From an uncultured Bacteroidales bacterium (lineage in GTDB: Bacteria > Bacteroidota > Bacteroidia > Bacteroidales > P3), in NCBI GenBank assembly GCA_910578275.1, contig CAJTPR010000005.1, forward strand, positions 79,492 through 143,491: 64,000 nucleotides of DNA, written 5' to 3'. A program made the translations under genes and the position numbers. The notes beneath the pieces were generated by a model, which saw only the letters and a list, made by a program, of their open reading frames with translations, did no database searches and was not told where the DNA came from. Of the stretch, positions 35,966 to 43,365 are shown in pieces; within the stretch, counting starts at the first letter, position 1, and each line of letters begins with the position of its first letter.

Positions 35966-38900
35966 ATGAAAGCACGCTGCCTTTGGATGGCCGTTTTCGC
36001 GGCATTTTTCCCGGTATCCGTCCGGGCGCAGACCGGACAAGGAATCGCGGTGAACCCGAAATCGGAAACCTTGCTGGAAATGGTTTCCGGCACCGAATAC
36101 GGGTTGGAATTCCGTAACCGATTGGGCGGAATAGACGAGGCGGCCTGTTTTTCAGTGCCGCAGGGAGCCTATTCCACGGCCTCCGTGGCCGGGATACCCC
36201 GGCAGTTCACCACGTTGTCCGTCCGCGGCTATGCGTTTACGAACAAGGCGGGTCGTCCCATGTTGCCGGTGCGCGTGGAAATGATCGAGGTGCCGCAAGG
36301 GGCGGTGCCGCGCGTGGTCTATGGCAAGACGGCCTACAAGGACGTCGACCTGGCAAAAGCGGGTTATCCGCAGCCGTTATATCCCGCCCAGCCGCCCGTA
36401 AGCAAGAGTGCCGGGCGGACTCCCGATTTCGTGTACGACGTGGAGGCTTATCGCGCCGACGGATTCTTTGCCGACGAGCAAGACGAGGAATTGGTGGAAG
36501 TGGAGGTTTTGGGCGAGATGCGGGGCACCCGTATCGCGAAGATATTGGTGAAGCCGTTCCGATACAATGCGGCCAGGCATATGCTGCGCGTGTATACCAC
36601 GCTCGACTTTGAAATCGTGTTCGACCATGCCGACTGGCAGTCCACTTACGAGAAGCAAAGACGCTACGCTTCGCCGGCTTTCGGTTTCTTGCGCGGCGAA
36701 CTGGCCAACCCCTCCAAGGCCGCGATCCACGAGCGGCCGCTGCGCTACGTGATCGTCGCCGACCCCATGTTCAAGGATTCCTTGCAGAAGTTCGTGGACT
36801 GGAAGACCCGTTTCGGCTTTGAAGTCGTGCAGGCCTATACGGATGAGCCCGAAGTGGGCAAGACGGCATCCTCCATTCGCGCCTACCTCAAGAAACTTTA
36901 CGATGAAGCCACGTCGGAAGCCCCCGCACCGTCTTACGTGCTCTTCGTGGGAGACCTGGCGCAGGTTCCTACCCAGACTTACGGGAAAAACGATTGGTCC
37001 GGGAGCGGCAAGCATTATTCCGACCTGTATTTGTGCGAATATACCGGCGACCATTTTCCCGAAGTGCAGTATGGCCGTATGTCGGCCACCACGGTGGAAG
37101 AACTGATGCCGCAGATTGACAAGCTCATCCACATGGAAAGCCTTTCGCCCGGGCACGCCGCTTTCCTGGACACGGCCGTGGCGATTGCCGGCAGCGATGA
37201 CGGTCGATTCGACGATACCCACCTCAATCCTACGATCAATTACATCTGCTCGTATTATCTCAAGGATACGCTGCAAAGGCATACCTACAAATATCTTGCA
37301 CCTGAATCGAGTTGGAAGTCCGACGACATCTTGCGCCGTTTCAACGACGGGCTTTCCTTTATCCTTTATACGGCTCATGGCGATTATGACGGCTGGTCGG
37401 ATCCGAGCGTGAACGTGTCGGACGTGAACACGATGACCAACAAGGGCAAGTATCCGTTGGCCATCGGAAATTGCTGCCTTACGGGCAAGTTCGACATGAG
37501 CACCTGCTACGGGGAGGCCTTGTTGCGCAAGAAAGACGCCGGCGCGGTGGGGTATATCGGTGCTTCCGACGTGACTTATTTCGACCAGGACGTCTATTGG
37601 GCGATCGGTTATACCGAGCGTATCGCCAAAGGCGTGGTGCAGACTTACGAGAAGACGGAACTTGGCGCGTTCGATGCCCTCCACCATACGCATGGCGAGG
37701 CGTATGAAGACTGGGCGTTGACCGCCTACGAGATCGTCCATGCGGGCAACATGGCCGTCCAGCGCGCCAATCAGGACCTCGAGGACTATTACTGGGAAGT
37801 CTATCACGTTTTCGGAGATCCCTCCTATATGCCTTACTTGCACGGAGCGGATTATCCGCAAGCCGATTACAGGGATGAATTGATGGTGGGTGAAACGTCC
37901 TTTTCCATCCAGACCGTTCCCTACGCCCGGGTGACGATAAGCAAGGACGGTGAAATCCTGGGATTCGCCATGGCCGATCCGCATGGTTCCGCCGAAGTGC
38001 CCTTGCATGGATTGGATGAGCCGGGAGAATACGACTTGGTCGTGGCCGCACAGGGCCATCTGCCCTTGCATGCCAAGTTGAACGTGCTGGTGCCGGAGGG
38101 AAAATACGTCATCGTGGCCGCTTCCCAGTGGCTGGATGTCGAAGAAAAGCCGGTGAAAAGCGTCCTTTACGGTGAAACCTACAAGCTTCGCCTTTCCTTG
38201 CGCAACGTGGGCGAGGAAACGGTCGGCAAGGTGGAAGCGGACCTCTTTTCCGATGACCGCTACCTGACGGTGGAAGACGGCCGGTACACGTTGACGACCC
38301 CGCTTCAAGCCGGTGAAGAAAAAGTCCTGGATCATTCTTTCGTCATGAAAGTCGGTACCCATGTCCCGAACAACCATAGGCTTGCCTATGGCGTGCGCCT
38401 CGTACTCGACGATACAAGCCAAGAGGCGTCGACCAGGGAATTCCACGTAAGGGCGGAGGCTCCCGAATTGAAAGTGGTCGCCTTCCGGATAGACGATTCG
38501 TCGGGAAGCAAGCCCAACGGCGTCCTTGACAACGGTGAAACGGTGAAAGGCACGATACAAGTCATGAACATGAGCCGGATCAAGGCTTCCGACGTGAAGG
38601 TGAAGGTTTCCTCTTCGTCCGATTTCCTGATCCTGCCCGACGAGGAAATGGAATTGGGCGACCTGGACGGACAGCAAGGCAAGGAACTTTCCTTTTCGTA
38701 CGGTGCCCGGCAGGCCGGCGTGTATTATGCTTTCTATTGGTTGGATTTCACGTTCGAGTCGAAGGGCCGCACGAGCAAGGACAGCGTGCGCTCGTACATC
38801 GAGCCGGTGGTGGAGACGTTCGAGAGCGGGGATTTCACGTTCGTGGATTGGGACAAGTCTTCGGATTGGGAAATAGACGGGAACAAGTTTCATGGCGGAA

Positions 38901-39535
38901 AGTTCAGCGCTGCCAGCAAGACCATCGCCGATAACGAAAGCAGCAGTTTGAAAATCAACGTGAACGTGCCTGTAAACGACAGGGTGGGCTTTTATTACCT
39001 TACTTCATCCGAGGTATTGCACGATGTCTTGGGCGATTTCCTTGAATTTTACATAGACGGGAAGCGTCAGGGGCGTTGGGCGGGAGAAACCGCGGCCTGG
39101 GGATATGCCGAATACCCCTTGGCGGCAGGGCCGCATACGTTGGAGTGGAGATACAAGAAAGATGCTTCCGACGCCCAAGGCGCGGACAAGGTATGGATAG
39201 ACGACGTGCGTCTTCCCGTCGGCACGCATGCCCCCGTAGGCGTGGCCAACGAAGACAGGCAGGGAGAGGGTGGAAACGAGGGCTTTTTGCGTTCCGTCTC
39301 GTATGCGGAGGGGACGTTGCGGGTGGCTTACGATACGGACAAGCCTAGGACCGGTTCGCTGTATGTGGTGGATGTCAACGGGCGACGCTTGAAGACCCTG
39401 GCCAAGGCCTGGCAGGTACAAGGGCGGGGCCAGGCTGATCTTGTCCTGGGAAAGGTTCCTGCGGGCGTGTATCTCCTGGTGTTTGAAAACGCGAAGGAAA
39501 CACCCCGTGCCATGAAGTTCGTCGTGTTCCGGTAG
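35966..39535 (+). CDS. Gingipain-like C25 cysteine protease with T9SS sorting domain
   Basis: A 1189-residue exported protease. The signal peptide (ends VRAQ) is followed by a propeptide-like region of about 220 residues, then the C25 catalytic domain (YVIVADPMFKDSLQKFVDWK, LFVGDLAQVPT). The catalytic pair is probably His471 (YTAHGDYDGW) and Cys504 (GNCCLTGKFD): the 33-residue spacing and C-x-x-G-x-F context match RgpB. Ig-like domains follow, then an adhesin-like jelly roll at about 960-1100 (ETFESGDFTFVDW...WIDDVRLP), then a type A sorting domain (LYVVDVNGRRLKTL, VPAGVYLLVF, KFVVFR end). PorU, the T9SS sortase, is also C25; the propeptide and prepro-numbering fit a gingipain-like cargo protease better. 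The start ATG 35966 gives MKARCLWMAVFAAFF. Cleavage specificity is not deducible. Confidence 0.9.
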   Translation: MKARCLWMAVFAAFFPVSVRAQTGQGIAVNPKSETLLEMVSGTEYGLEFRNRLGGIDEAACFSVPQGAYSTASVAGIPRQFTTLSVRGYAFTNKAGRPMLPVRVEMIEVPQGAVPRVVYGKTAYKDVDLAKAGYPQPLYPAQPPVSKSAGRTPDFVYDVEAYRADGFFADEQDEELVEVEVLGEMRGTRIAKILVKPFRYNAARHMLRVYTTLDFEIVFDHADWQSTYEKQRRYASPAFGFLRGELANPSKAAIHERPLRYVIVADPMFKDSLQKFVDWKTRFGFEVVQAYTDEPEVGKTASSIRAYLKKLYDEATSEAPAPSYVLFVGDLAQVPTQTYGKNDWSGSGKHYSDLYLCEYTGDHFPEVQYGRMSATTVEELMPQIDKLIHMESLSPGHAAFLDTAVAIAGSDDGRFDDTHLNPTINYICSYYLKDTLQRHTYKYLAPESSWKSDDILRRFNDGLSFILYTAHGDYDGWSDPSVNVSDVNTMTNKGKYPLAIGNCCLTGKFDMSTCYGEALLRKKDAGAVGYIGASDVTYFDQDVYWAIGYTERIAKGVVQTYEKTELGAFDALHHTHGEAYEDWALTAYEIVHAGNMAVQRANQDLEDYYWEVYHVFGDPSYMPYLHGADYPQADYRDELMVGETSFSIQTVPYARVTISKDGEILGFAMADPHGSAEVPLHGLDEPGEYDLVVAAQGHLPLHAKLNVLVPEGKYVIVAASQWLDVEEKPVKSVLYGETYKLRLSLRNVGEETVGKVEADLFSDDRYLTVEDGRYTLTTPLQAGEEKVLDHSFVMKVGTHVPNNHRLAYGVRLVLDDTSQEASTREFHVRAEAPELKVVAFRIDDSSGSKPNGVLDNGETVKGTIQVMNMSRIKASDVKVKVSSSSDFLILPDEEMELGDLDGQQGKELSFSYGARQAGVYYAFYWLDFTFESKGRTSKDSVRSYIEPVVETFESGDFTFVDWDKSSDWEIDGNKFHGGKFSAASKTIADNESSSLKINVNVPVNDRVGFYYLTSSEVLHDVLGDFLEFYIDGKRQGRWAGETAAWGYAEYPLAAGPHTLEWRYKKDASDAQGADKVWIDDVRLPVGTHAPVGVANEDRQGEGGNEGFLRSVSYAEGTLRVAYDTDKPRTGSLYVVDVNGRRLKTLAKAWQVQGRGQADLVLGKVPAGVYLLVFENAKETPRAMKFVVFR

Positions 39536-39563
39536 CCTGTTTCAGAGGCGAGGTATAATTTCG

Positions 39564-39571
39564 TACCTTTG
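39564..39571 (+). promoter_or_regulatory. -7 element TACCTTTG of the sdh/frd operon
   Basis: Perfect TAnnTTTG match 32 bases upstream of the first operon gene and after the protease stop. Confidence 0.6.
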
Positions 39572-39603
39572 CCGCTCCGACAACGAAATAAAACAACACA
39601 GAT

Positions 39604-40434
39604 ATGTCGCACTTTAAGAAGTTCGCCTCGGTGACGCAGAAGATAACCCTGGCGATTTTTGGCAGTTTCTTGATGCTCTTTTTGTTGGTGCATGCCGGCC
39701 TTAATCTTTGCCTGCTGCGCGCCGACGGAGGCGAGTGGTATCGCGCCGCCGCCCATTTCATGGGGACCAACTATATCGTGAAGGTGTTCGAGGTGGTGCT
39801 CTTTGCCGCCTTGTTCCTGCATGTGCTGTTGGGAATCATCCTTCAGTGGCAGAATTGGAAAGCGCGTCCGATACGTTACAAGGTACCCAACAAATCGGCT
39901 ACCGCTCCCGGTTCCAAGTTCATGATTTACACCGGATTGTTGGTAGCTATCTTTTTGGTTGTCCATCTGATGAACTTCTATTTCGTCAAGATGGACTGGG
40001 TGGAAGGCAAGTATATGGTGGAAATCGAAGATGTCCAGAAAGCCGATCCCGTCCATGTGCAGGAGCACATGGAGAAGGTGCTGGAACTTTTCCAGGACGA
40101 GGCCCAAGCCGACAATCCTTTCAAGGAAGTGGCCACGGGCATTTCGAAGGCCGACCTGGTGGAAGCTTTCGGACCCGGATTCAGCGCGTATGAGCCTGAT
40201 TTCTATACCATGGCCCAAGGGTTGTTCAACAATCCGGCCTATCTGGTGCTTTACCTGTTGCTGATTCTGGCCTTGGGTGTCCATTTGGTGCACGCGTTCC
40301 CTTCGGCCTTGCATACGCTCGGCCTGAACGGGCCTTGCTACGACAAGCCCGTCAAACGGATAGGCGCCATATATGCCGTAGTGGTGGTGCTCATGTTCTG
40401 GGCGGTGGCCATAGGCTTGAACCTTCTTTACTAA
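39604..40434 (+). CDS. sdhC: Succinate dehydrogenase/fumarate reductase cytochrome b subunit
   Basis: A 276-residue membrane anchor of the single-subunit dihaem type used by Bacteroidetes (B-type SQR/QFR). Five hydrophobic segments are seen (ITLAIFGSFLMLFLLVHAGLN, VFEVVLFAALFLHVLLGIIL, FMIYTGLLVAIFLVVHLMNF, LVLYLLLILALGVHLVHAF, IYAVVVVLMFWAVAIGLNLLY) with histidines suited to two b haems (HAGLN, FLHVLLG, HLMNF, HLVHAF). It holds the quinone site and anchors SdhA and SdhB. In fermenting Bacteroidales the complex works as fumarate reductase; direction cannot be told from sequence. The flavoprotein gene follows after 21 bases. Confidence 0.95.
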   Translation: MSHFKKFASVTQKITLAIFGSFLMLFLLVHAGLNLCLLRADGGEWYRAAAHFMGTNYIVKVFEVVLFAALFLHVLLGIILQWQNWKARPIRYKVPNKSATAPGSKFMIYTGLLVAIFLVVHLMNFYFVKMDWVEGKYMVEIEDVQKADPVHVQEHMEKVLELFQDEAQADNPFKEVATGISKADLVEAFGPGFSAYEPDFYTMAQGLFNNPAYLVLYLLLILALGVHLVHAFPSALHTLGLNGPCYDKPVKRIGAIYAVVVVLMFWAVAIGLNLLY

Positions 40435-40455
40435 CCGAAAAAAACGCAACGACAT

Positions 40456-42399
40456 ATGAGCAAGTTAGATTCCAAAGTTCCATCCGGGCCTTTGGCTCAG
40501 AAATGGACCAAATACAAGGCAGAACAGCATTTGGTCAATCCCGCCAACAAGCGCAAGTTGGACGTGATCGTGGTGGGAACCGGCCTGGCAGGAGCCTCGG
40601 CGGCCGCCTCGTTGGGCGCGTTGGGTTTCAACGTCAAGATTTTCTGTATTTCCGACAGTCCGCGCCGGGCGCATTCCATCGCCGCCCAGGGCGGTATCAA
40701 TGCGGCCAAGAACTATCAGAACGACGGGGACAGCATATACAGGCTTTTTTACGATACCATCAAGGGGGGAGACTATCGTGCCCGTGAAGCGAACGTGTAT
40801 CGTCTGGCCGAAGTGAGCAACGACATCATCGACCAATGCGTGGCCCAGGGCGTGCCTTTCGCCCGCGACTATGCCGGCTACCTCGACAACCGCTCTTTCG
40901 GCGGAGCCCAGGTTTCGCGCACGTTCTACGCCCGCGGTCAGACCGGGCAGCAGTTGCTTATCGGTGCCTATGGCGCCTTGAGCAACGAAATAGCCAAGGG
41001 TAGCGTGAAACTCTATGCCCGTCGCGAGATGATGGACGTGGTGGTCAAGGACGGACGTGCCTGCGGTATCATTTGCCGTAATATCGTCAACGGGGCCATC
41101 GAACGTTATTCGGCCCATGCCGTATTGCTTTGCACGGGTGGCTACGGAAACGTGTACTTCCTCAGCACCAACGCCATGAACAGCAACGGCAGCGCGGCTT
41201 GGAAAGCCTACAAGAAAGGCGCGTTTTTCGCCAATCCTTGCTTCACGCAGATACATCCCACCTGTATTCCCGTCCATGGCGATTACCAGAGCAAGCTCAC
41301 GCTCATGAGCGAAAGTTTGCGTAACGACGGCCGTATCTGGGTTCCCAAGGAAAAAAGCGATGTGGAAAAACTCCGCAAGGGCGAGATCCGCCCCGTGGAC
41401 ATCCCCGAAGAAAAGCGCGACTATTATCTGGAACGTCGTTACCCGGCTTTCGGCAACCTCGTTCCGCGCGACGTGGCCTCCCGTGCCGCCAAGGAACGTT
41501 GCGACGCCGGTTTCGGTGTGAACGAGACGGGACTGGCCGTATTCCTCGACTTCAAGAGCGCCATCGAACGGTTGGGCAAGAAGAAAATCGAGGAACGCTA
41601 CGGCAATCTCTTCCAGATGTACCAGAAGATTACCGACCAGAATCCTTATGAAACGCCGATGATGATCTATCCGGCGGTCCACTACACGATGGGCGGCCTT
41701 TGGGTGGATTACGAATTGCAGACCACGCTTCCGGGCTTGTTCGCCTTGGGCGAGGCCAACTTCTCCGACCACGGAGCGAACCGCCTGGGGGCTTCGGCCT
41801 TGATGCAGGGACTTTCCGACGGATATTTCGTCATCCCTTATACGTTGCAGAACGAACTTTCCTCGCATATTTCCGACGGTCCGGTTTCCACCGAATCGCC
41901 CGAGTTCGAACAGACGGAAAAGGAAGTGAAGGAACGAATCAACCATTTGTGCAACATCAACGGAAAGACTTCGCCCGACACGTTCCACAAACGTCTGGGA
42001 CACATCATGTGGGAAGGCGTGGGCATGGGGCGTACCGCCAAGAGCCTGCAATGGGCCATCGATGAAATCAAGGCCTTGCGTGCCGAGTTCTGGCGCGACT
42101 TGAAGGTGGTGGGCGCGGCCAACGAGATGAATCCTGAACTGGAAAAGGCCTTGCGTCTGGCCGATTTCCTGGAATTGGGCGAACTCATGGCCAAGGACGC
42201 CTTGTTGCGCGAGGAGTCCTGCGGCGGCCATTTCCGCGAAGAACACCAGACTCCCGAAGGCGAAGCCAAGCGTGACGACGAGAAATTCATGCATGTTTCG
42301 GCTTGGGAATACAAGGGCGGGGAGGCCGAACCCGAACGCCACGTCGAACCCTTGGAATATGAAAACATCAAGGTGGCGGTTCGCAATTACAAAAACTAA
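40456..42399 (+). CDS. sdhA: Succinate dehydrogenase/fumarate reductase flavoprotein subunit
   Basis: A 647-residue catalytic subunit that interconverts fumarate and succinate. The FAD-binding motif is VVGTGLAGASAAASLGALG. The covalent-flavin histidine region is RRAHSIAAQGGINAAKNY. Substrate-site motifs are HPTCIPVHGDYQSKL and HYTMGGLWVDYELQTT, then GEANFSDHGANRLGASALMQGLSDG. Length fits the Bacteroidetes/epsilonproteobacterial-type subunit. It lies between the cytochrome b and iron-sulphur genes in the order C-A-B with 21- and 12-base gaps, so one operon. Confidence 0.97.
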   Translation: MSKLDSKVPSGPLAQKWTKYKAEQHLVNPANKRKLDVIVVGTGLAGASAAASLGALGFNVKIFCISDSPRRAHSIAAQGGINAAKNYQNDGDSIYRLFYDTIKGGDYRAREANVYRLAEVSNDIIDQCVAQGVPFARDYAGYLDNRSFGGAQVSRTFYARGQTGQQLLIGAYGALSNEIAKGSVKLYARREMMDVVVKDGRACGIICRNIVNGAIERYSAHAVLLCTGGYGNVYFLSTNAMNSNGSAAWKAYKKGAFFANPCFTQIHPTCIPVHGDYQSKLTLMSESLRNDGRIWVPKEKSDVEKLRKGEIRPVDIPEEKRDYYLERRYPAFGNLVPRDVASRAAKERCDAGFGVNETGLAVFLDFKSAIERLGKKKIEERYGNLFQMYQKITDQNPYETPMMIYPAVHYTMGGLWVDYELQTTLPGLFALGEANFSDHGANRLGASALMQGLSDGYFVIPYTLQNELSSHISDGPVSTESPEFEQTEKEVKERINHLCNINGKTSPDTFHKRLGHIMWEGVGMGRTAKSLQWAIDEIKALRAEFWRDLKVVGAANEMNPELEKALRLADFLELGELMAKDALLREESCGGHFREEHQTPEGEAKRDDEKFMHVSAWEYKGGEAEPERHVEPLEYENIKVAVRNYKN

Positions 42400-42411
42400 A
42401 CAAGAAAAGAG

Positions 42412-43149
42412 ATGAACTTTACATTGAAAATATGGCGACAGAGCGGTCCCAAGGCGAAAGGTCGTTTTGAAACCTATCCGATAAGCAATATTTCGTCCGA
42501 TTGCTCGTTCTTGGAAATGCTGGATATATTGAACGAGTCGTTGGTGGCCGAAGGCAAGGAACCCGTTTGCTTCGACCACGACTGCCGCGAGGGTATTTGC
42601 GGCATGTGCAGTTTGTATATCAACGGTCATCCGCATGGTCCCGACAGCCAGATCACCACTTGCCAGTTGCATATGCGCAAGTTCAAGGATGGCGATACCA
42701 TTTACATTGAACCGTGGCGCAGCGCGGCATTCCCCGTCATCAAGGACCTTACCGTGGATCGCCAGGCGTTCGACAAGATCATTCAGGCGGGCGGTTTCAT
42801 TTCCGCCACCACGGGGGGCGTTCCCGACGGCAATGCCATTCCGGTACGCAAGAAAGACGCCGACATTTCGATGGACGCGGCGGCTTGTATCGGATGCGGG
42901 GCTTGCGTGGCGGCTTGCAAGAACGCCAGCGCGATGTTGTTCGTTTCGGCCAAGGTGTCGCATCTGGCGCACTTGCCCCAAGGCAAGGTGGAAGCCGCCG
43001 AAAGGGTGAAGAAGATGATTGCCAAGATGGACGAACTCGGTTTCGGCAACTGCACGAATACGGGCGCTTGCGAGGCCGAGTGTCCCAAAGGCATCAAGAT
43101 CCTGCATATCGCCAAGCTGAACCGCGAATTCATCAAGGCTTCGTTCTAA
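42412..43149 (+). CDS. sdhB: Succinate dehydrogenase/fumarate reductase iron-sulphur subunit
   Basis: A 245-residue electron-transfer subunit. The N-terminal ferredoxin domain binds 2Fe-2S through CREGICGMCSLYINGHPHG with a further Cys in TTCQLHMRKF. The C-terminal domain carries ACIGCGACVAACKNAS and NCTNTGACEAECPKGI for the 4Fe-4S and 3Fe-4S clusters. It passes electrons between the flavoprotein and the cytochrome b haems. It closes the operon and is followed by a strong terminator 53 bases downstream. Confidence 0.97.
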   Translation: MNFTLKIWRQSGPKAKGRFETYPISNISSDCSFLEMLDILNESLVAEGKEPVCFDHDCREGICGMCSLYINGHPHGPDSQITTCQLHMRKFKDGDTIYIEPWRSAAFPVIKDLTVDRQAFDKIIQAGGFISATTGGVPDGNAIPVRKKDADISMDAAACIGCGACVAACKNASAMLFVSAKVSHLAHLPQGKVEAAERVKKMIAKMDELGFGNCTNTGACEAECPKGIKILHIAKLNREFIKASF

Positions 43150-43202
43150 GGAGACAAGACCAGGCTTTCCGTACAGGAGCCCGGCACACGGACCTTTCTT
43201 TG

Positions 43203-43238
43203 AAAGGGCGGAAGCGCATGCGCTTCCGCCCTTTTTTT
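43203..43238 (+). terminator. Terminator of the sdh/frd operon
   Basis: Perfect 14-base stem AAAGGGCGGAAGCG (43203-43216) with 43221-43234, loop CATG, then a T-run. Confidence 0.9.
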
Positions 43239-43250
43239 GTGTGAAAGCGT

Positions 43251-43258
43251 TATCTTTG
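43251..43258 (+). promoter_or_regulatory. -7 element TATCTTTG of pheT
   Basis: Perfect match 107 bases upstream of the pheT ATG, giving a GC-rich leader of about 100 bases that contains the palindrome TTCCGCGCGGAA (43325-43336). Confidence 0.55.
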
Positions 43259-43365
43259 CCGTTCGTACGCCTTTTGCTGTACAACCGGCAGGCCGGGTCG
43301 CGCTTGGCGCGCCGTAGGGCCTGGTTCCGCGCGGAAAGTCCGGGGCGAAATATTTCAACAGGAAA

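Noticed and set aside
36377..38893. 838-codon open frame antisense to the C25 protease
   Set aside because: It lies wholly within the catalytic and Ig-like domains of the protease; low-complexity shadow translation with no signal or domain.
35966..39535. Assignment as the sortase PorU
   Set aside because: Catalytic residues lie at gingipain-like prepro positions after a propeptide-sized region, and a jelly-roll adhesin domain plus standard sorting domain follow; phylogeny would be needed to exclude PorU fully.
43280..43348. A functional RNase P RNA gene
   Set aside because: Only the 5' core-like motif is present, and pheT coding begins 18 bases later, leaving no space for the rest of the RNA.
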